A stretch of 64,000 nucleotides of DNA from Streptomyces sp. CB01635 (GCF_002803065.1 NZ_NNBL01000003.1:889461-953460); one strand, 5' to 3'. Shown: positions 7,527 to 17,832, counted from the first letter of the stretch. The notes: generated by a model from the sequence alone, not told the origin. Program-made: numbers and translations.

Positions 7527-9428
7527 ATGCCGCCGATGAGCTCGGGGTTCGACGGGCAGACGACGAGCGGCGAGGAGCTGCGCACACCGCTGCGCGACTT
7601 CCTGCGCACCGAGACCGGCAGCGCCTCCGTGCTGCTCGTCGCCGCGCTCGCGGCACTGGCCTGGGTGAACATCGGACCCGGCACGTACGAGGAATTCTGG
7701 GGGACGCACTTCTCCGTCCGGATCGGGTCCGCCGGGGTGTCGCTGGACCTGCGGGAGTGGGTCAACAGCGGCCTGATGGCGTTCTTCTTCTTCGTCGTGG
7801 GCCTGGAGGCGCGGCGCGAGTTCGACATGGGGGAGCTCCGCGAACGCCGGCGCGTCACGCTGCCCCTCGTCGCGGGACTCAGCGGCATGGTCGTCCCCGT
7901 CGCCGTCTACCTGGCCATCAACGCGGGGCAGAGCACGGCCCACGGCTGGGGCGCCGCGATGTCGACCGACACGGCCTTCGCCCTCGGCATGCTGGCGCTG
8001 CTCGGCAACCGGCTGCCCGGCGGGCTGCGTATCTTCATCCTGACCGTGGCCGTCGTCGACGACTTCGTGGCGCTGATCATCATCGCTGTCGCCTACAGCG
8101 GAGACATCGACGTTCCCGCCCTGCTGGTGGCACTCGGCCTGTTCGGCGTGATCCTTCTGGTACGGGCCACCGGCACCCGGCGCGGCTGGGTGTATGTGCT
8201 CCTGGCCGGCGCGGTCTGGGTGGCGCTGCTGGAGTCGGGCGTGGATCCCGTCGTGATCGGCCTGGCCATGGGGCTGCTGACCTTCGCCTACCCGGCGAGC
8301 CGTACCGCGCTGGAGCGGGCGAGCGGCCTGTTCCGGCTCTTCCGCGAGCAGCCGACCCCCGAACTGGAACGGTCGGTCCGCCGGGGCCTCGCGTCGGCCC
8401 TGTCCCCCAACGAGCGGCTGCAGCGCCTCTACCACCCGTGGACCAGCTATGTGATCGTGCCGCTGTTCGCCCTCGCCAACGCCGGCATCGAGCTCAGCGG
8501 CGGCGAACTGGCCCGCGCGTTCGCCTCGCCGATCACCCTCGGCATCCTCTTCGGCTACGTCCTCGGCAAGCCGCTCGGCATCGTCGGCGCGGCCTGGCTG
8601 ACGACCCGGCTCAGCCGCGGCCGGCTGCGCCCGTCCGTCGGCTGGGGCGCCACCACGGCCGGGGGAACCATCGCGGGCGTCGGATTCACGGTGGCCCTGC
8701 TCATCGCCACCCTCGCGTTCGACGGCGACCAACTGGCCGAGGCGAAGATCGGCATCCTCAGCGCGGTCGTCGGCGCGTTCCTGATGACCTGGCTGGTCTC
8801 CTGGGTCATCGGAGTCCTGCCCCGCCCCATCCGGATGAGGGCCCTCCTCGGAACGGCCGAAGGCATCGTCGACCTCGCCGTGCCGGTCGACCCGGACCGC
8901 GACCACATGCGCGGACCGCGGCACGCGCCCGTGACGGTCGTCGAGTACGGCGACTTCGAGTGTCCCTATTGCGGACAGGCCGAACCCGTCGTGCGGGATC
9001 TCCTCGCCGGCTTCGGCGACATCCGCTACGTCTGGCGCCACCTGCCCCTGAACGACGTACACCCGCACGCCCAGCTCGCCGCGGAGGCGGCCGAAGCGGC
9101 CGGGGAGCAGGGCGCGTACTGGGAGATGCACGACCTGCTGTTCACCCACCAGGACGCGCTGCGGGCCGCCGACCTCCTCAAGTACGCGAGTGAACTCGGC
9201 CTGGACACGGACCGGTTCCACAAGAACCTGCGGGCGCACAGCGGAGTGGGGCGGGTCTCCGAGGACCTTGAGTCGGCCGACCTCAGCGGCGTCTCGGGCA
9301 CCCCCACGTTCTTCGTCAACGGACGGCGCCACCACGGGGCGTACGACATCGACGGGCTGTCGGCGTCGGTACGCGCGGCGAAGGAGCGGGCGGTGCTGGC
9401 CGGCCGGCGCGGGCCGCGGCGTCAGTAG
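7527..9428 (+). CDS. nhaA: Na+/H+ antiporter NhaA fused to a thioredoxin-fold domain
   Basis: The 633-residue fusion starts at the ATG at 7527; a second ATG at 7536 is possible. Residues ~15-450 form the multi-span NhaA antiporter. STDTAFALG carries Asp148, and [14 protein letters not shown] carries Asp178-Asp179, the pair equivalent to the ion-binding aspartates 163/164 of E. coli NhaA. From ~460 a cytosolic DsbA/thioredoxin-like domain follows, with [13 protein letters not shown] (redox CPYC at 479-482) and the cis-proline loop [10 protein letters not shown]. It exports sodium in exchange for protons, and the extra domain may sense or use thiols. The stop overlaps the convergent ADP-ribosylglycohydrolase gene by seven bases, leaving no room for a terminator. 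Confidence 0.95.
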   Translation: MPPMSSGFDGQTTSGEELRTPLRDFLRTETGSASVLLVAALAALAWVNIGPGTYEEFWGTHFSVRIGSAGVSLDLREWVNSGLMAFFFFVVGLEARREFDMGELRERRRVTLPLVAGLSGMVVPVAVYLAINAGQSTAHGWGAAMSTDTAFALGMLALLGNRLPGGLRIFILTVAVVDDFVALIIIAVAYSGDIDVPALLVALGLFGVILLVRATGTRRGWVYVLLAGAVWVALLESGVDPVVIGLAMGLLTFAYPASRTALERASGLFRLFREQPTPELERSVRRGLASALSPNERLQRLYHPWTSYVIVPLFALANAGIELSGGELARAFASPITLGILFGYVLGKPLGIVGAAWLTTRLSRGRLRPSVGWGATTAGGTIAGVGFTVALLIATLAFDGDQLAEAKIGILSAVVGAFLMTWLVSWVIGVLPRPIRMRALLGTAEGIVDLAVPVDPDRDHMRGPRHAPVTVVEYGDFECPYCGQAEPVVRDLLAGFGDIRYVWRHLPLNDVHPHAQLAAEAAEAAGEQGAYWEMHDLLFTHQDALRAADLLKYASELGLDTDRFHKNLRAHSGVGRVSEDLESADLSGVSGTPTFFVNGRRHHGAYDIDGLSASVRAAKERAVLAGRRGPRRQ

Positions 9429-10597
9429 TTCCAGGGACGCTTCTCGCCGTGCCGGATCTCGGCCGCGATGTCGTCGCCGAGCCGGGCGACGGCGGTACGT
9501 CCCTCGATCGCCGTCAGCCACTGGTGCGGGAGGTGTACGTCACCGTGAAGCGCGCCGAGGATGTTGCCGCACAGGGAGCCCGTGGAGTCGCTGTCGCCCG
9601 AGTGGTTGACCGAGAGCAGGAACGCGGCCTCGATCGGGGTGCGCGGCGGCTTAGGGTTGCACACGGTGCCCTCCTTGCCGACGTAGAAGGTCTGCGGACG
9701 GGTACGGGCCATCACCGCGTACACCCCGATGGCAAGGGCCTCCTCCGCGACCCATCCGGCGCCGAGCGTCTCGACCCTCTCCGGGGTCGCCTCGCCCTCC
9801 TCGTCGGCGAGCGCGACGGCCCGGCTCAGCGCGGCCGTGGTCTCCTCGTGGCCCCGGTAGCCGGCGAGCAGCCTCAGGGTGCGCAGCACCGCGCCTTCCA
9901 GGGACTCGCCGTCGACGAGGTGGCTGATGAGGGCGGCGAACGCACCGGAGGCGAGGTAGCCGGTGGGGTGTCCGTGCGTGATCTGGGCGCACTGGGCGGC
10001 GAGTTCGAAGGACCGGCGGGCGCCCAGGTCCGTCAGGCCGAAGGGCGCGGATCGCATGACGGCGCCGCAGCCCTTGGAGTTCGGGTTCACCGGCCCCGGC
10101 TCACCGGTGGGCTTCCCGTACGGGTCGGGGGCGAAGCCCGCCTCGATGCCGCTGAGGCAGGCGTTGCCGGGCGCGCGGCGCGCGTACAGCCAGGGCTCGT
10201 GCCGCAGCCACCCGATGCGGTGGCGCAGGTCCTCCTCGGGCGGCGGACCGGGGTGGTTCTGCGTCTCCAGCCACCGCAGATACGCGTCGCGCACGATCTG
10301 CGCCTCCGCGCCGCCGATGCCGCGGTCCCGGGTGCGGCAGTACCCCCGCAGATGCCCCTCGGCGGTGAACAGGGTCATCTGGGTGTCGTCGCTGACCCGG
10401 CCCGTCACACCGTCGGCGTCGGGCACCAGGCCGGTGACCCCGGCCGCGCCGTGCGTGGCGCGGATCGCGTCGAGGGAGAGGAACTCGACGGGGTACCCGA
10501 TTGCGTCACCGATCGCGCCGCCGAGGAGACAACCGCGTACCCGGCTGCGGTGGACGGCGAGATCGGCCCAGGATCGGGTGTGCACGGTGAGCTCCAT
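9422..10597 (-). CDS. ADP-ribosylglycohydrolase family protein
   Basis: The 391-residue cytosolic protein has the metal-binding motifs of the DraG/ARH fold: [16 protein letters not shown] near residue 21, SDDTQMTLF near 69, and [11 protein letters not shown] toward the C-terminus, where the aspartates bind the second metal. Such enzymes remove ADP-ribose from modified arginine, serine or nucleic-acid ends. It is read toward nhaA, and the two stop codons overlap. A Ser/Thr kinase gene lies upstream on the same strand with a 66-base gap, so the two may be co-transcribed. The exact substrate cannot be read from sequence. Confidence 0.9.
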   Translation of the reverse strand: MELTVHTRSWADLAVHRSRVRGCLLGGAIGDAIGYPVEFLSLDAIRATHGAAGVTGLVPDADGVTGRVSDDTQMTLFTAEGHLRGYCRTRDRGIGGAEAQIVRDAYLRWLETQNHPGPPPEEDLRHRIGWLRHEPWLYARRAPGNACLSGIEAGFAPDPYGKPTGEPGPVNPNSKGCGAVMRSAPFGLTDLGARRSFELAAQCAQITHGHPTGYLASGAFAALISHLVDGESLEGAVLRTLRLLAGYRGHEETTAALSRAVALADEEGEATPERVETLGAGWVAEEALAIGVYAVMARTRPQTFYVGKEGTVCNPKPPRTPIEAAFLLSVNHSGDSDSTGSLCGNILGALHGDVHLPHQWLTAIEGRTAVARLGDDIAAEIRHGEKRPWNY

Positions 10598-10663
10598 GGT
10601 GGTCGGTCAGAAGACGGCGCACCCATCATCGCCGCAGCGTGCTCCGCCGGAACGCGTGCCCCG

Positions 10664-11803
10664 TCAGTGCGCGGACGCGGCGGGCGACGGTGCGCCCGTA
10701 GGTGTGGTCGCGGCACTGTCGTCGGGGGCGAACCACGCCATGCCGATCAGGAGGGACGCGACGAAGAGAGCGGCAGCGGCGATGGCCCCGATGGTTCTCG
10801 GTCTGCGTCTCGCCGCCGCCATGACGCCGCCGCGCCGGGCCGCCCCGCGGCGTGACGCCCGGCCGGACGACGGCAGCTGATAGGTCGTGGAAGTGGTCCG
10901 GATCTCCGGGGCGGTGTGACGGTGCGGCACGGGCGCAGGCGCGGGGGCCACCGGCACGGGCTCCGGGAGGGGTTCGGGACGGCCCTGCCAGGCACCTGTA
11001 CGGAACCAGTCCGTGACCTCCTGGGCCGTCGGCCGGTCCTCCGGCTGCTTGGCCAGCAGGCCGAGCAGATAGTTCTCGAACGACGGGGGCAGCTGGATGC
11101 CGAGCCGCCCCGGGGCGACGGGCGCAGTGTCCACGTGCTGGTAGAGCAGGCCGGTCGCGGTGTCGGCGCGGAACGGCGGGTTTCCGGTGAGGAGTTGATA
11201 GAGCACGCAGCCCAGCGAGTACACGTCGGACGGCGGACCCGCGTTCTTGCCGAGGGCGCGCTCGGGTGCCAGATACAGGCCGGTGCCGACGATCTGCCCG
11301 GTGGTGGTGAGCCCGGCGGCGGGATCGTCCAGGAAGCGGGCGATGCCGAAGTCGCCCAGCTTGACCGTGCCGTCGGGGGTGAGCAGCAGATTCCCCGGCT
11401 TGATGTCCCGGTGCACCACGCCCTGACGGTGGGCGGCCGCGAGACCGGCGGCCGCGCCGGCCGCGATGTCGGCCACGCGCTCCGGCGTCAGCCGTGCGCC
11501 GCCCGCGGTCTCGTGGGCCAGACTGCCGCCCTCGACGAGTTCCATGACGAGGTAGAAGCGTTGCTCCCAGGAGCCGAAGTCGTAGACACCCACCACGTGC
11601 GGATGGCTGAGCGACGCCGAAGTCTGCGCCTCCATGCGGAACCTGGCCGCCGCGGACGGATCCGCGTCCTGCGCGAGGAGCAGCTTCACGGCCACGGGCC
11701 GGCCGAGCATCTCGTCGGTCGCCTGCCACACCTCGCCCATACCGCCGCGGCCTATCGCCTTGTGCAACCGGTACCGATCCGCCAGCAACAACCTGCGCAC
11801 CAC
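10664..11803 (-). CDS. Membrane-anchored Ser/Thr protein kinase
   Basis: The 379-residue Hanks-type kinase has the glycine loop GRGGMGEV (18-25), ATP lysine 40 in VAVKLLL, catalytic HRDIKPGN (Asp133), DFG (Asp151) and the APE-like APERALG. After the kinase domain comes a Pro/Ala-rich linker, then one membrane span (~335-355) and a short Thr/Ser-rich outer tail without PASTA repeats. The start is the outermost of two adjacent GTG codons; its ribosome binding site is weak, so the exact start is uncertain. It probably signals at the membrane. The ADP-ribosylglycohydrolase downstream may be a functional partner, but that is only proximity. Confidence 0.92.
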   Translation of the reverse strand: MVRRLLLADRYRLHKAIGRGGMGEVWQATDEMLGRPVAVKLLLAQDADPSAAARFRMEAQTSASLSHPHVVGVYDFGSWEQRFYLVMELVEGGSLAHETAGGARLTPERVADIAAGAAAGLAAAHRQGVVHRDIKPGNLLLTPDGTVKLGDFGIARFLDDPAAGLTTTGQIVGTGLYLAPERALGKNAGPPSDVYSLGCVLYQLLTGNPPFRADTATGLLYQHVDTAPVAPGRLGIQLPPSFENYLLGLLAKQPEDRPTAQEVTDWFRTGAWQGRPEPLPEPVPVAPAPAPVPHRHTAPEIRTTSTTYQLPSSGRASRRGAARRGGVMAAARRRPRTIGAIAAAALFVASLLIGMAWFAPDDSAATTPTGAPSPAASAH

Positions 11804-11987
11804 CCTTGAAAGACAGCCCCGTCAAATTGGTTGCCACGGAACGTACTTCGCCCCGCGCGAGCGCGAGGACGAGCGGGAGGGGTGTGGCGGGATCAAGGAT
11901 AAGGCGCGCGGAGAGCCGATGATCACACTTCGCCGGGTGGCTCGTACAGAAGGTGAGAGGTGGAGATCACACCGGGCGCTGTGCCTC

Positions 11988-13946
11988 CTAGGGGTCGCCT
12001 GCACGAGTACGGGCCAGGGGGCCGTGCCGCAGGAGTTCGGCCAGGCCCTGGCGCGTCGCGGCGAGCACCACGCGGTCCTCGGAACGCAGCACATACCCGG
12101 GGTGAAGGTCCCACACGAGGCCCGTGGGGCGGTCGGGGTCGTCGTCGGCGGGGGACGCGGCCAGGTCGGGGCGCCGCTCGCTCGGCGCCGTCGCGTCGAG
12201 CGCGATCACCCGCCAGGCACCGGCCCGGAACGAGTCGGCGACGGTCCGGCCGTCGAGCAGCGGATGTCCCGCCACCTCGAGGGCGGCGAAGAGCAGCACG
12301 CTGCGCTCGACGGGGATGGCGCCGAGGATCTGGCGGCCCATCATGGCGCCCGCGAACGCGGGTGCGGCGAGCGTGGAGACGCTCCGGCTGCGGGTCAGGG
12401 CCCGGGGATGCGCGGAGCGGAGCGTGCGGTAGACGGCGGTCGCGAAACCGTCGTCGAACAGGCGCAGCGCCACCCGTAGATCGGGCTTGACCGACCGCGC
12501 GTGGAGCGCGGCCTCGAGGTTGGTGATGTCACTGCTGGTGAGGGCGAGCAGGGCGTGGGCGCGGTGCACCTTGGCGGCCTCCAGGACGCCTTCCTGGGTG
12601 ACGTCGCCGATGACGGTCGGTACGCGCAGGCGGCGGGCGAGGGCGACGCCGCGCGCCTCGGGGTCCTCCTCCACGCAGACGACGGGGATGCCGAGTTCAC
12701 GCAGGCGGGCCAGGACGCGGGTGCCGATCTTGCCGAGGCCGAGGAGCACGACGTGACCGGACAGGCCGCGCGGCGGACGGCGCAGGGCCGATGCCGTACG
12801 GAAGGTGCCGAGCGCTTCGAGGACTGCCGCGAGGAGCACGGGCAGCAGGAGCAGTCCGGCCAGTCCCGTGAGGAGTTGGAGGAGCTGACGGGCGAGCGGC
12901 TCCCCGATGGCCGGGTCGTCGATGGCGAACAGGTCGAGGAGCGTGAGGTATCCGGCGTGCAGCGGGTGGTCGCCGGTGGTGGCCCAGGAGGCGACGGCGA
13001 GGCCGAGGACGCTCGTGACGAGACCGGCGAGGGACCAGCGCAGCCGGCGCGAGAACAGCGAGCCGAGGGGCATACGGCGGCTGCTCGCGCGGCCGTTGGG
13101 AGTGGCGACCGTGGGGGAGACGGCCTCCAGGACCACCGTGCCACGCCCGGTCGCGGCGGCGACCGTGCGTTCGTCGGGCAGCAGCAGCGGGCCTTCCTCG
13201 CCGCCCACGTCCGAACCCTCGGCGCCCGCCGGGTCGTTGGCGGTCGCGGACAGCAGGGCGAGGGTGCACAGGCCGGGGTCGGCGACCTCGCCCCGGCCCG
13301 GCGGGGTGCGCTCCACGGCGCGCAGCAGGAGCCCGTCGGCCTGGACGACCTTGCTGGTACCGGCGACGGCGGTGGCCGCGAGCGCCGGTGCGGCGGTGTC
13401 GGCGTCGGACAGCACGGTCGTCGTGGTGTCCAGTGCCTCGGGGTCGACGCCGGGGGCGGAGAGCGCGGCGGCCTGGTCGAGGAGGTGTTCCAGGTGCTGG
13501 CCGAGCTTGCGGTTGTAGAGCCGGATGACCAGGCGCAGCTGGGGGTTGAGACGGCGGGCGGCCAGGGCGGCCCGGATGTTGGTCTCGTCGTCGCCGTGTA
13601 CGAGGGCCAGCGCGGCGGCGTCGGCCACACCGGCCTCGGCCAGCGCTTCCTCGTCGAGTTCCGGCGCCTCCATGACCCGCGGCGGCGGAACGCCGTCGCC
13701 GGCCACGGTGGACACGGTACGGCTCATGACCGCCTGCATCCGCGAGAGCAGGGCGGCCGCCCGCGCCCGTCCGGCCGGACCGGCGCCCTGCCTGGTGACG
13801 CGTACGGAGGGCACCACGACTGTGACCCGCTCGCCGTACACGGCGCGCAGTTCGGCGGCGAGCCGCTCGGCGAGCGCGTCACCACCGCACACGATCATGT
13901 GGCCGGTCGGTGGGGCCTGTTGATGCTGGCGGGGCAGGGTGGTCAT
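11988..13946 (-). CDS. Two-RCK-domain NAD-binding membrane protein with K+-channel-like layout
   Basis: The 652-residue protein has an N-terminal Rossmann/RCK domain beginning MIVCGGDALAERLAAEL (~18), then two hydrophobic spans (~RLRWSLAGLVTSVLGLAVASW and a long LLQLLTGLAGLLLLPVLLAAV), then a second TrkA-N domain with HVVLLGLGKIGTRVLARL. This is the layout of two-RCK, two-TM potassium channel-like proteins (CASTOR/POLLUX relatives). Between the spans, where a pore helix and TVGYG filter would sit, the sequence reads YLTLLDLFAIDDPAIG and no filter is visible. It could be a non-selective or non-conducting relative acting as an NAD-linked sensor. The ATG has no clear ribosome binding site. Confidence 0.8.
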   Translation of the reverse strand: MTTLPRQHQQAPPTGHMIVCGGDALAERLAAELRAVYGERVTVVVPSVRVTRQGAGPAGRARAAALLSRMQAVMSRTVSTVAGDGVPPPRVMEAPELDEEALAEAGVADAAALALVHGDDETNIRAALAARRLNPQLRLVIRLYNRKLGQHLEHLLDQAAALSAPGVDPEALDTTTTVLSDADTAAPALAATAVAGTSKVVQADGLLLRAVERTPPGRGEVADPGLCTLALLSATANDPAGAEGSDVGGEEGPLLLPDERTVAAATGRGTVVLEAVSPTVATPNGRASSRRMPLGSLFSRRLRWSLAGLVTSVLGLAVASWATTGDHPLHAGYLTLLDLFAIDDPAIGEPLARQLLQLLTGLAGLLLLPVLLAAVLEALGTFRTASALRRPPRGLSGHVVLLGLGKIGTRVLARLRELGIPVVCVEEDPEARGVALARRLRVPTVIGDVTQEGVLEAAKVHRAHALLALTSSDITNLEAALHARSVKPDLRVALRLFDDGFATAVYRTLRSAHPRALTRSRSVSTLAAPAFAGAMMGRQILGAIPVERSVLLFAALEVAGHPLLDGRTVADSFRAGAWRVIALDATAPSERRPDLAASPADDDPDRPTGLVWDLHPGYVLRSEDRVVLAATRQGLAELLRHGPLARTRAGDP

Positions 13947-14044
13947 GGCAACAGTCAAGTGGATGGGAGGGCGGGCCCGCGCATCGGGCCCTGATTGTGT
14001 GCAGGTGGGCGTGTTGCGCGTCCACCAGGTGGTACCCGGCGGAG

Positions 14045-14890
14045 TCAGTCCGTTTTCCCGGCACCCATGGACCGGTCGCCCGGCAGGCGCCACCCATGGT
14101 CCACCGGGCCGATGCCCGACCCCAGCGCGAACCCGGCGGCGATCGCCCCCGTGACGTACTCCTTCGCCAGGCGGACGGACTCCGGCACGGGCAGGCCATG
14201 GGCGAGGCCCACAGCGACGGCCGACGCCAGGGTGCAACCCGTGCCGTGCGTGTGCCGGTTGTCGTGGCGGGGAGCGCGCAGCCAGTGCTCCTCCGTGCCG
14301 TCGGTGAGCAGGTCCACGGCGGCCCCGGGCAGATGCCCGCCCTTGACGACCACCCAGCGCGGGCCGAACGACAGGAGCCGTGCCGCGGCCCGGCGCATGC
14401 CGTCGTCGTCCGTGACGGCGAGGCCGGTCAGCTGCGCCACCTCGTCCAGATTCGGCGTGGCCACCGTCGCGACCGGCAGCAGCTTCGTGCGTACGGCGTC
14501 CAGCGCGTCCTCGGCGAGCAGGGGATCGCCGTGCTTGGAGACGCTCACCGGGTCCACGACCACGGGGGCGTCCGTGCCGGCGAGCAGTTCGGCCACCGCC
14601 TCGACGAGGACGGGCGACGAGAGCATCCCGGTCTTGACCGCCTGGACGCCGATGTCGTCCACGACGCTGCGGTACTGCATGCGCACCGCGTCGACGGGGA
14701 GTTCCCACGCTCCCTGGACCCCGAGAGAATTCTGCGCGGTGACGGCCGTCAGGACGCTCATGCCGTGGGCACCGAGCGCCAGCATCGTCTTGAGGTCGGC
14801 CTGGATCCCGGCGCCACCGCCCGAATCCGATCCGGCGACGGTCAGGACGCGGGGCGGCGCGACGCGTCCGCCGCTCGCAGGCACGGTCAT
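14045..14890 (-). CDS. thiD: Hydroxymethylpyrimidine (phosphate) kinase
   Basis: The 281-residue ThiD phosphorylates HMP and HMP-phosphate in thiamine biosynthesis. The ribokinase-fold signature [20 protein letters not shown] starts near residue 15, with [21 protein letters not shown] and the C-terminal [10 protein letters not shown], whose Cys219 matches the active-site cysteine of the family. Its ATG overlaps the stop of cytX in an ATGA, so translation is coupled. Expression therefore depends on the TPP riboswitch ahead of cytX. Length is normal for the single-domain enzyme. Confidence 0.96.
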   Translation of the reverse strand: MTVPASGGRVAPPRVLTVAGSDSGGGAGIQADLKTMLALGAHGMSVLTAVTAQNSLGVQGAWELPVDAVRMQYRSVVDDIGVQAVKTGMLSSPVLVEAVAELLAGTDAPVVVDPVSVSKHGDPLLAEDALDAVRTKLLPVATVATPNLDEVAQLTGLAVTDDDGMRRAAARLLSFGPRWVVVKGGHLPGAAVDLLTDGTEEHWLRAPRHDNRHTHGTGCTLASAVAVGLAHGLPVPESVRLAKEYVTGAIAAGFALGSGIGPVDHGWRLPGDRSMGAGKTD

Positions 14891-16326
14891 GCGCGGGCCT
14901 CCTCGTACGGTGCGGTGCGGGCGTCAGAGGTCGGGCGGCGCAGCCTCAGGGGCGCGTACACGACGAGCGCGGCGACGAAGGCCACGTAGTACGCGAGGTC
15001 GGCGCCGTGCAGGGCCTTTGCGACCGGGCCCACGTACAGGCCGCTGTCCATGAACGGGACCGCCGCGGCGAAGGCGGCGACGAAGGAGAGGAGCCCGGGC
15101 CACCAGGGCTGCTGCCGGGCGGACTCGGCGGCCAGGTCGACCGGCGCGCCGCCCCGGGCCCTGGCGCGCGCGAACCAGTCGACGGCCACGACAGCGACGA
15201 ATCCGGGGATCCAGTAGCCGACGAACAGCAGCACGTTCTGGAAGCGGGCCGCGGTGTCGGCGGCGTGCATCCACAGCACCAGCGGGAAGCCGAGCACCGC
15301 GGCGAGCGCCGCCGCGAGCGGCCGCGGGATCCGGACGCCGATGGTCTGCAGGGCCAGCGAGCCGCTGTAGTCGTTCATGGCGTTGCTGCACAGGGCCGCC
15401 AGCGCCACGGCGAGCAGCCCGAAGGAGCCGAGAACGCCGCCGCCGAGCAGCTCGTCGACGCCGCGCGCGGTCTGGTCGGTGAAGACGGAGGCGCCCCACA
15501 GCCCGAGCGCCTGGACGGCGACGAAGGAAACGGTGACGCCGAGGAGGGTGAACCAGAACATGCGCTTACGGGATGTGGCCGCCGGAAGGTAGCGACTGAA
15601 GTCGCTGGCGTAGGGGGCCCAGGACAGGGACAGGCTGAGCGCGATCGTGCTGGTCAGGACGAACGCACCGGCCTGGTCGGCGCCGTGCGCGGCCCCGTTG
15701 GTGACCGGATGGACACCGTCGAGGAGCTTGACGGCGAGGACCACGAAGGCGGCGGCCAGTACGAAGGTCATCAGCTTCTGGAGCCGGTGGACGGCCTCGT
15801 AGCCGAGCACGCCCAGCGCGCCCTGCGCCAGCATCATCACGAGCACGCCGACCCAGAACGGCCAGCCGCACAACCGGGCGAGCGCGTCACCGCCGAACAG
15901 GCCGATCAGCGCGTCCCAGGCGACCGACGACAGCCACTGCAGGACGCCGGGCACCGCGACGGCCCGGCCGAACGCGAGCCGCGCCAGCGGGAGCTGCCCC
16001 GCGCCGGTCGCGCTGCCCCACGTACCGAGATACGCGGTGGGCACGGCGCCGACGAGGGTGCCGATGACGACGGCGGCCAGTGCGGTGGCGAAGTCCAGGC
16101 CGAGTGCGATGCCGACGGTGCCGGTGAAGACGCCGGTCATGGTCAGGTTCGGGGCGAACCACACGGTGAACAGGCGCCCGGCGCCGCCATAGCGGTGGGT
16201 CTCGGGGACCGGCGCGATTCCGCGCGCCTCGACGTGCAGGTCACCGGGCGCCGCGGGCATCCGCCCGTCGAAGACGGAGCGCGGTCCGGTGGCCCGGGTG
16301 CTGCTCGGGGCATGGGGCAACGACAT
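14887..16326 (-). CDS. cytX: NCS1 permease, HMP/thiamine-precursor transporter
   Basis: The 479-residue, ~12-span NCS1 (cytosine/purine/hydantoin) permease carries [17 protein letters not shown] early, [14 protein letters not shown] in the middle and [16 protein letters not shown] later, as in this family. Coupling to thiD and the TPP riboswitch in its leader point to uptake of hydroxymethylpyrimidine or a related thiamine precursor rather than cytosine (CytX). The start is the ATG ten bases after GGAGGG. A longer in-frame extension would run through the riboswitch and is not credible. A closer ATG directly after GGAGGG is out of frame. Confidence 0.92.
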   Translation of the reverse strand: MSLPHAPSSTRATGPRSVFDGRMPAAPGDLHVEARGIAPVPETHRYGGAGRLFTVWFAPNLTMTGVFTGTVGIALGLDFATALAAVVIGTLVGAVPTAYLGTWGSATGAGQLPLARLAFGRAVAVPGVLQWLSSVAWDALIGLFGGDALARLCGWPFWVGVLVMMLAQGALGVLGYEAVHRLQKLMTFVLAAAFVVLAVKLLDGVHPVTNGAAHGADQAGAFVLTSTIALSLSLSWAPYASDFSRYLPAATSRKRMFWFTLLGVTVSFVAVQALGLWGASVFTDQTARGVDELLGGGVLGSFGLLAVALAALCSNAMNDYSGSLALQTIGVRIPRPLAAALAAVLGFPLVLWMHAADTAARFQNVLLFVGYWIPGFVAVVAVDWFARARARGGAPVDLAAESARQQPWWPGLLSFVAAFAAAVPFMDSGLYVGPVAKALHGADLAYYVAFVAALVVYAPLRLRRPTSDARTAPYEEARA

Positions 16327-16331
16327 TGGCT

Positions 16332-16409
16332 GACATCCCTCCGCCAGTGCTAACTGGTTCAGGTTCGACGGGTGTGATCTCAGCCCTCGTGCGGGGCACC
16401 CCGTGTCTG
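16332..16409 (-). promoter_or_regulatory. TPP riboswitch (THI element)
   Basis: Read on the minus strand, the leader of cytX contains the conserved THI-box blocks in order: GGGCTGAGATCACACCCG (CTGAGA at 16378-16383), GAACCTGAACCAGTTA (GAACCTGA at 16359-16366) and CTGGCGGAGGGATG ending near 16334. The GGAGGG of the last block (16337-16342) is also the ribosome binding site of cytX. TPP binding would therefore hide it and shut off translation of cytX-thiD. Confidence 0.93.
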
Positions 16410-16477
16410 GTACGTCGGCCAGGGTAGCTTCCCCGTCCCGGGAGGCACACCAGGGGGGCGGTCTGCCGGCCACGAAT

Positions 16478-17668
16478 CTATGCGGGCGGGTTCTCGCTCA
16501 GGAGTAGTGCCGTGCCGAGTTCGGCGAGGCGGTCGGCGAGATCCGTGCGGTCGCCCGTGGAGCCCGTACGGGCCGCGTTGTCGATGACTGTCAGCACCGC
16601 GGTGACGACGATCCTGGCCTCGGCGGTGTCGAGTCCGGGGCGCACCTCGTCGAGCAGGCGCACCCACAGCGCCAGGTACTCCCGCTGATTCTGCCGGGCC
16701 GCCTTGCGCTCCTTCTCGGGGAGCTGGTCCAGTTCACCGATCAGCAGGCCGATCAAGTGGCTTTGACTCAGGGTGAATTCGATGTACGAGCGCAGCAGCC
16801 GGTCGAGGGTCTGACGCGGGGTGCCGGGCTTGGCGAGTGCCTGTGCCGTGCCCGCGCGCCGCTGCTCGCCACCGCGCATCACGGCGGCCACGAGCAGGTC
16901 GGTCTTGGTGGGGAAGTGCTTGTAGATGCTGGGGCCCGTCGCTCCGGCGGCCTCGCCGATGTCGTCGGTGCTCACGGACTGGAAGCCCCGCTCGTCGAAG
17001 AGGCGGATCGCCTCGACGAGGATCTCCTCGCGGCGGGAGACCGCGAGGCCCGCGTATCCACCCGGCGCAGTTCCCGCCTCATCGCCGGTACTCGCCCCGA
17101 GCGGGCAGTGCGCGGCGGCGTGTGCGAGCCGGTAGAGGAGTTCTTCGAAACGGCGGCGGGGCAGCGACGTGCGGTGCCAGGAGATGGAGCCGAACACTGA
17201 CAGGACGGACCACGCGAGGAGTTGGCGGTCGGGCTCGTCGAGGTCCGGGCGCTCGTCCCCGATCAGGGCGGCGATCCGGTCGGCGACGTCGTTGAGCGCG
17301 CGGCGCTGTTCCTTGCGGCGGTCCTCCGGCAGATGCCTGGCCTCGCGCTGCCACAGGACGGCCGAGCCGCGACGGTCCATGGTCTCGTTGGCCGTCGTGC
17401 GGAGGTAGGAATCCAGGTCCGGAGCCGCGACGAGGGACTCCAGGATCGTGTTGACCGTGGTGTCCACGACGTGGAGCAGCAGATCGGGCTTGCCTCGGAA
17501 GTGCCGGTAGAGGGCGGGTGCGGTGATGCCGACCTCGGCCGCCACGTCGGCCACCGACACGTTGTGGTAGCCGCGCTCGCGGAACAGCCGGGCTGCCGCG
17601 GCGACGATCCGCGCCTTGCGGTCCGGGGGTCTGCGCGCGGTCGTCCGACCCGACGCTTCCGTCTGCAT
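16478..17668 (-). CDS. Tandem TetR regulator with two DNA-binding domains
   Basis: The 396-residue protein contains two complete TetR units. HTH 1 (~20-65) has KARIVAAAARLFRERGYHNVSVADVA with APALYRHFRGKPDLL. HTH 2 (~205-250) has RREEILVEAIRLFDERGFQSVSTDDIG with GPSIYKHFPTKTDLL. Each is followed by a helical ligand domain. Two DNA-binding heads in one chain resemble the architecture of a covalent TetR dimer. The ATG at 17668 has GAGGGG upstream; longer in-frame starts lack one. It is divergent from the MFS gene, and a copy of the island's 20-bp palindrome lies between them. It is the best candidate repressor of the acyl-CoA island (inference). Confidence 0.88.
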   Translation of the reverse strand: MQTEASGRTTARRPPDRKARIVAAAARLFRERGYHNVSVADVAAEVGITAPALYRHFRGKPDLLLHVVDTTVNTILESLVAAPDLDSYLRTTANETMDRRGSAVLWQREARHLPEDRRKEQRRALNDVADRIAALIGDERPDLDEPDRQLLAWSVLSVFGSISWHRTSLPRRRFEELLYRLAHAAAHCPLGASTGDEAGTAPGGYAGLAVSRREEILVEAIRLFDERGFQSVSTDDIGEAAGATGPSIYKHFPTKTDLLVAAVMRGGEQRRAGTAQALAKPGTPRQTLDRLLRSYIEFTLSQSHLIGLLIGELDQLPEKERKAARQNQREYLALWVRLLDEVRPGLDTAEARIVVTAVLTVIDNAARTGSTGDRTDLADRLAELGTALLLSENPPA

Positions 17669-17832
17669 CCCAGTTCGCCCCTCGCCGTCCGGCCGTCTTC
17701 GGCAAAGGTACAACATCCGAGCACCACCGTGATCAACAAGTAAACCGCATGGTGTGACGTTAGACAAAAATCACTCAGCTGCTGACCGATCGGCCTGTGC
17801 TCCGGAATCTACGTCTGATCCATTGTGCAACT

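Noticed and set aside
11804..11987. Gap between the kinase and the two-RCK gene searched for a small gene or promoter
   Set aside because: No open frame with a ribosome binding site and no clear promoter for the kinase was found.
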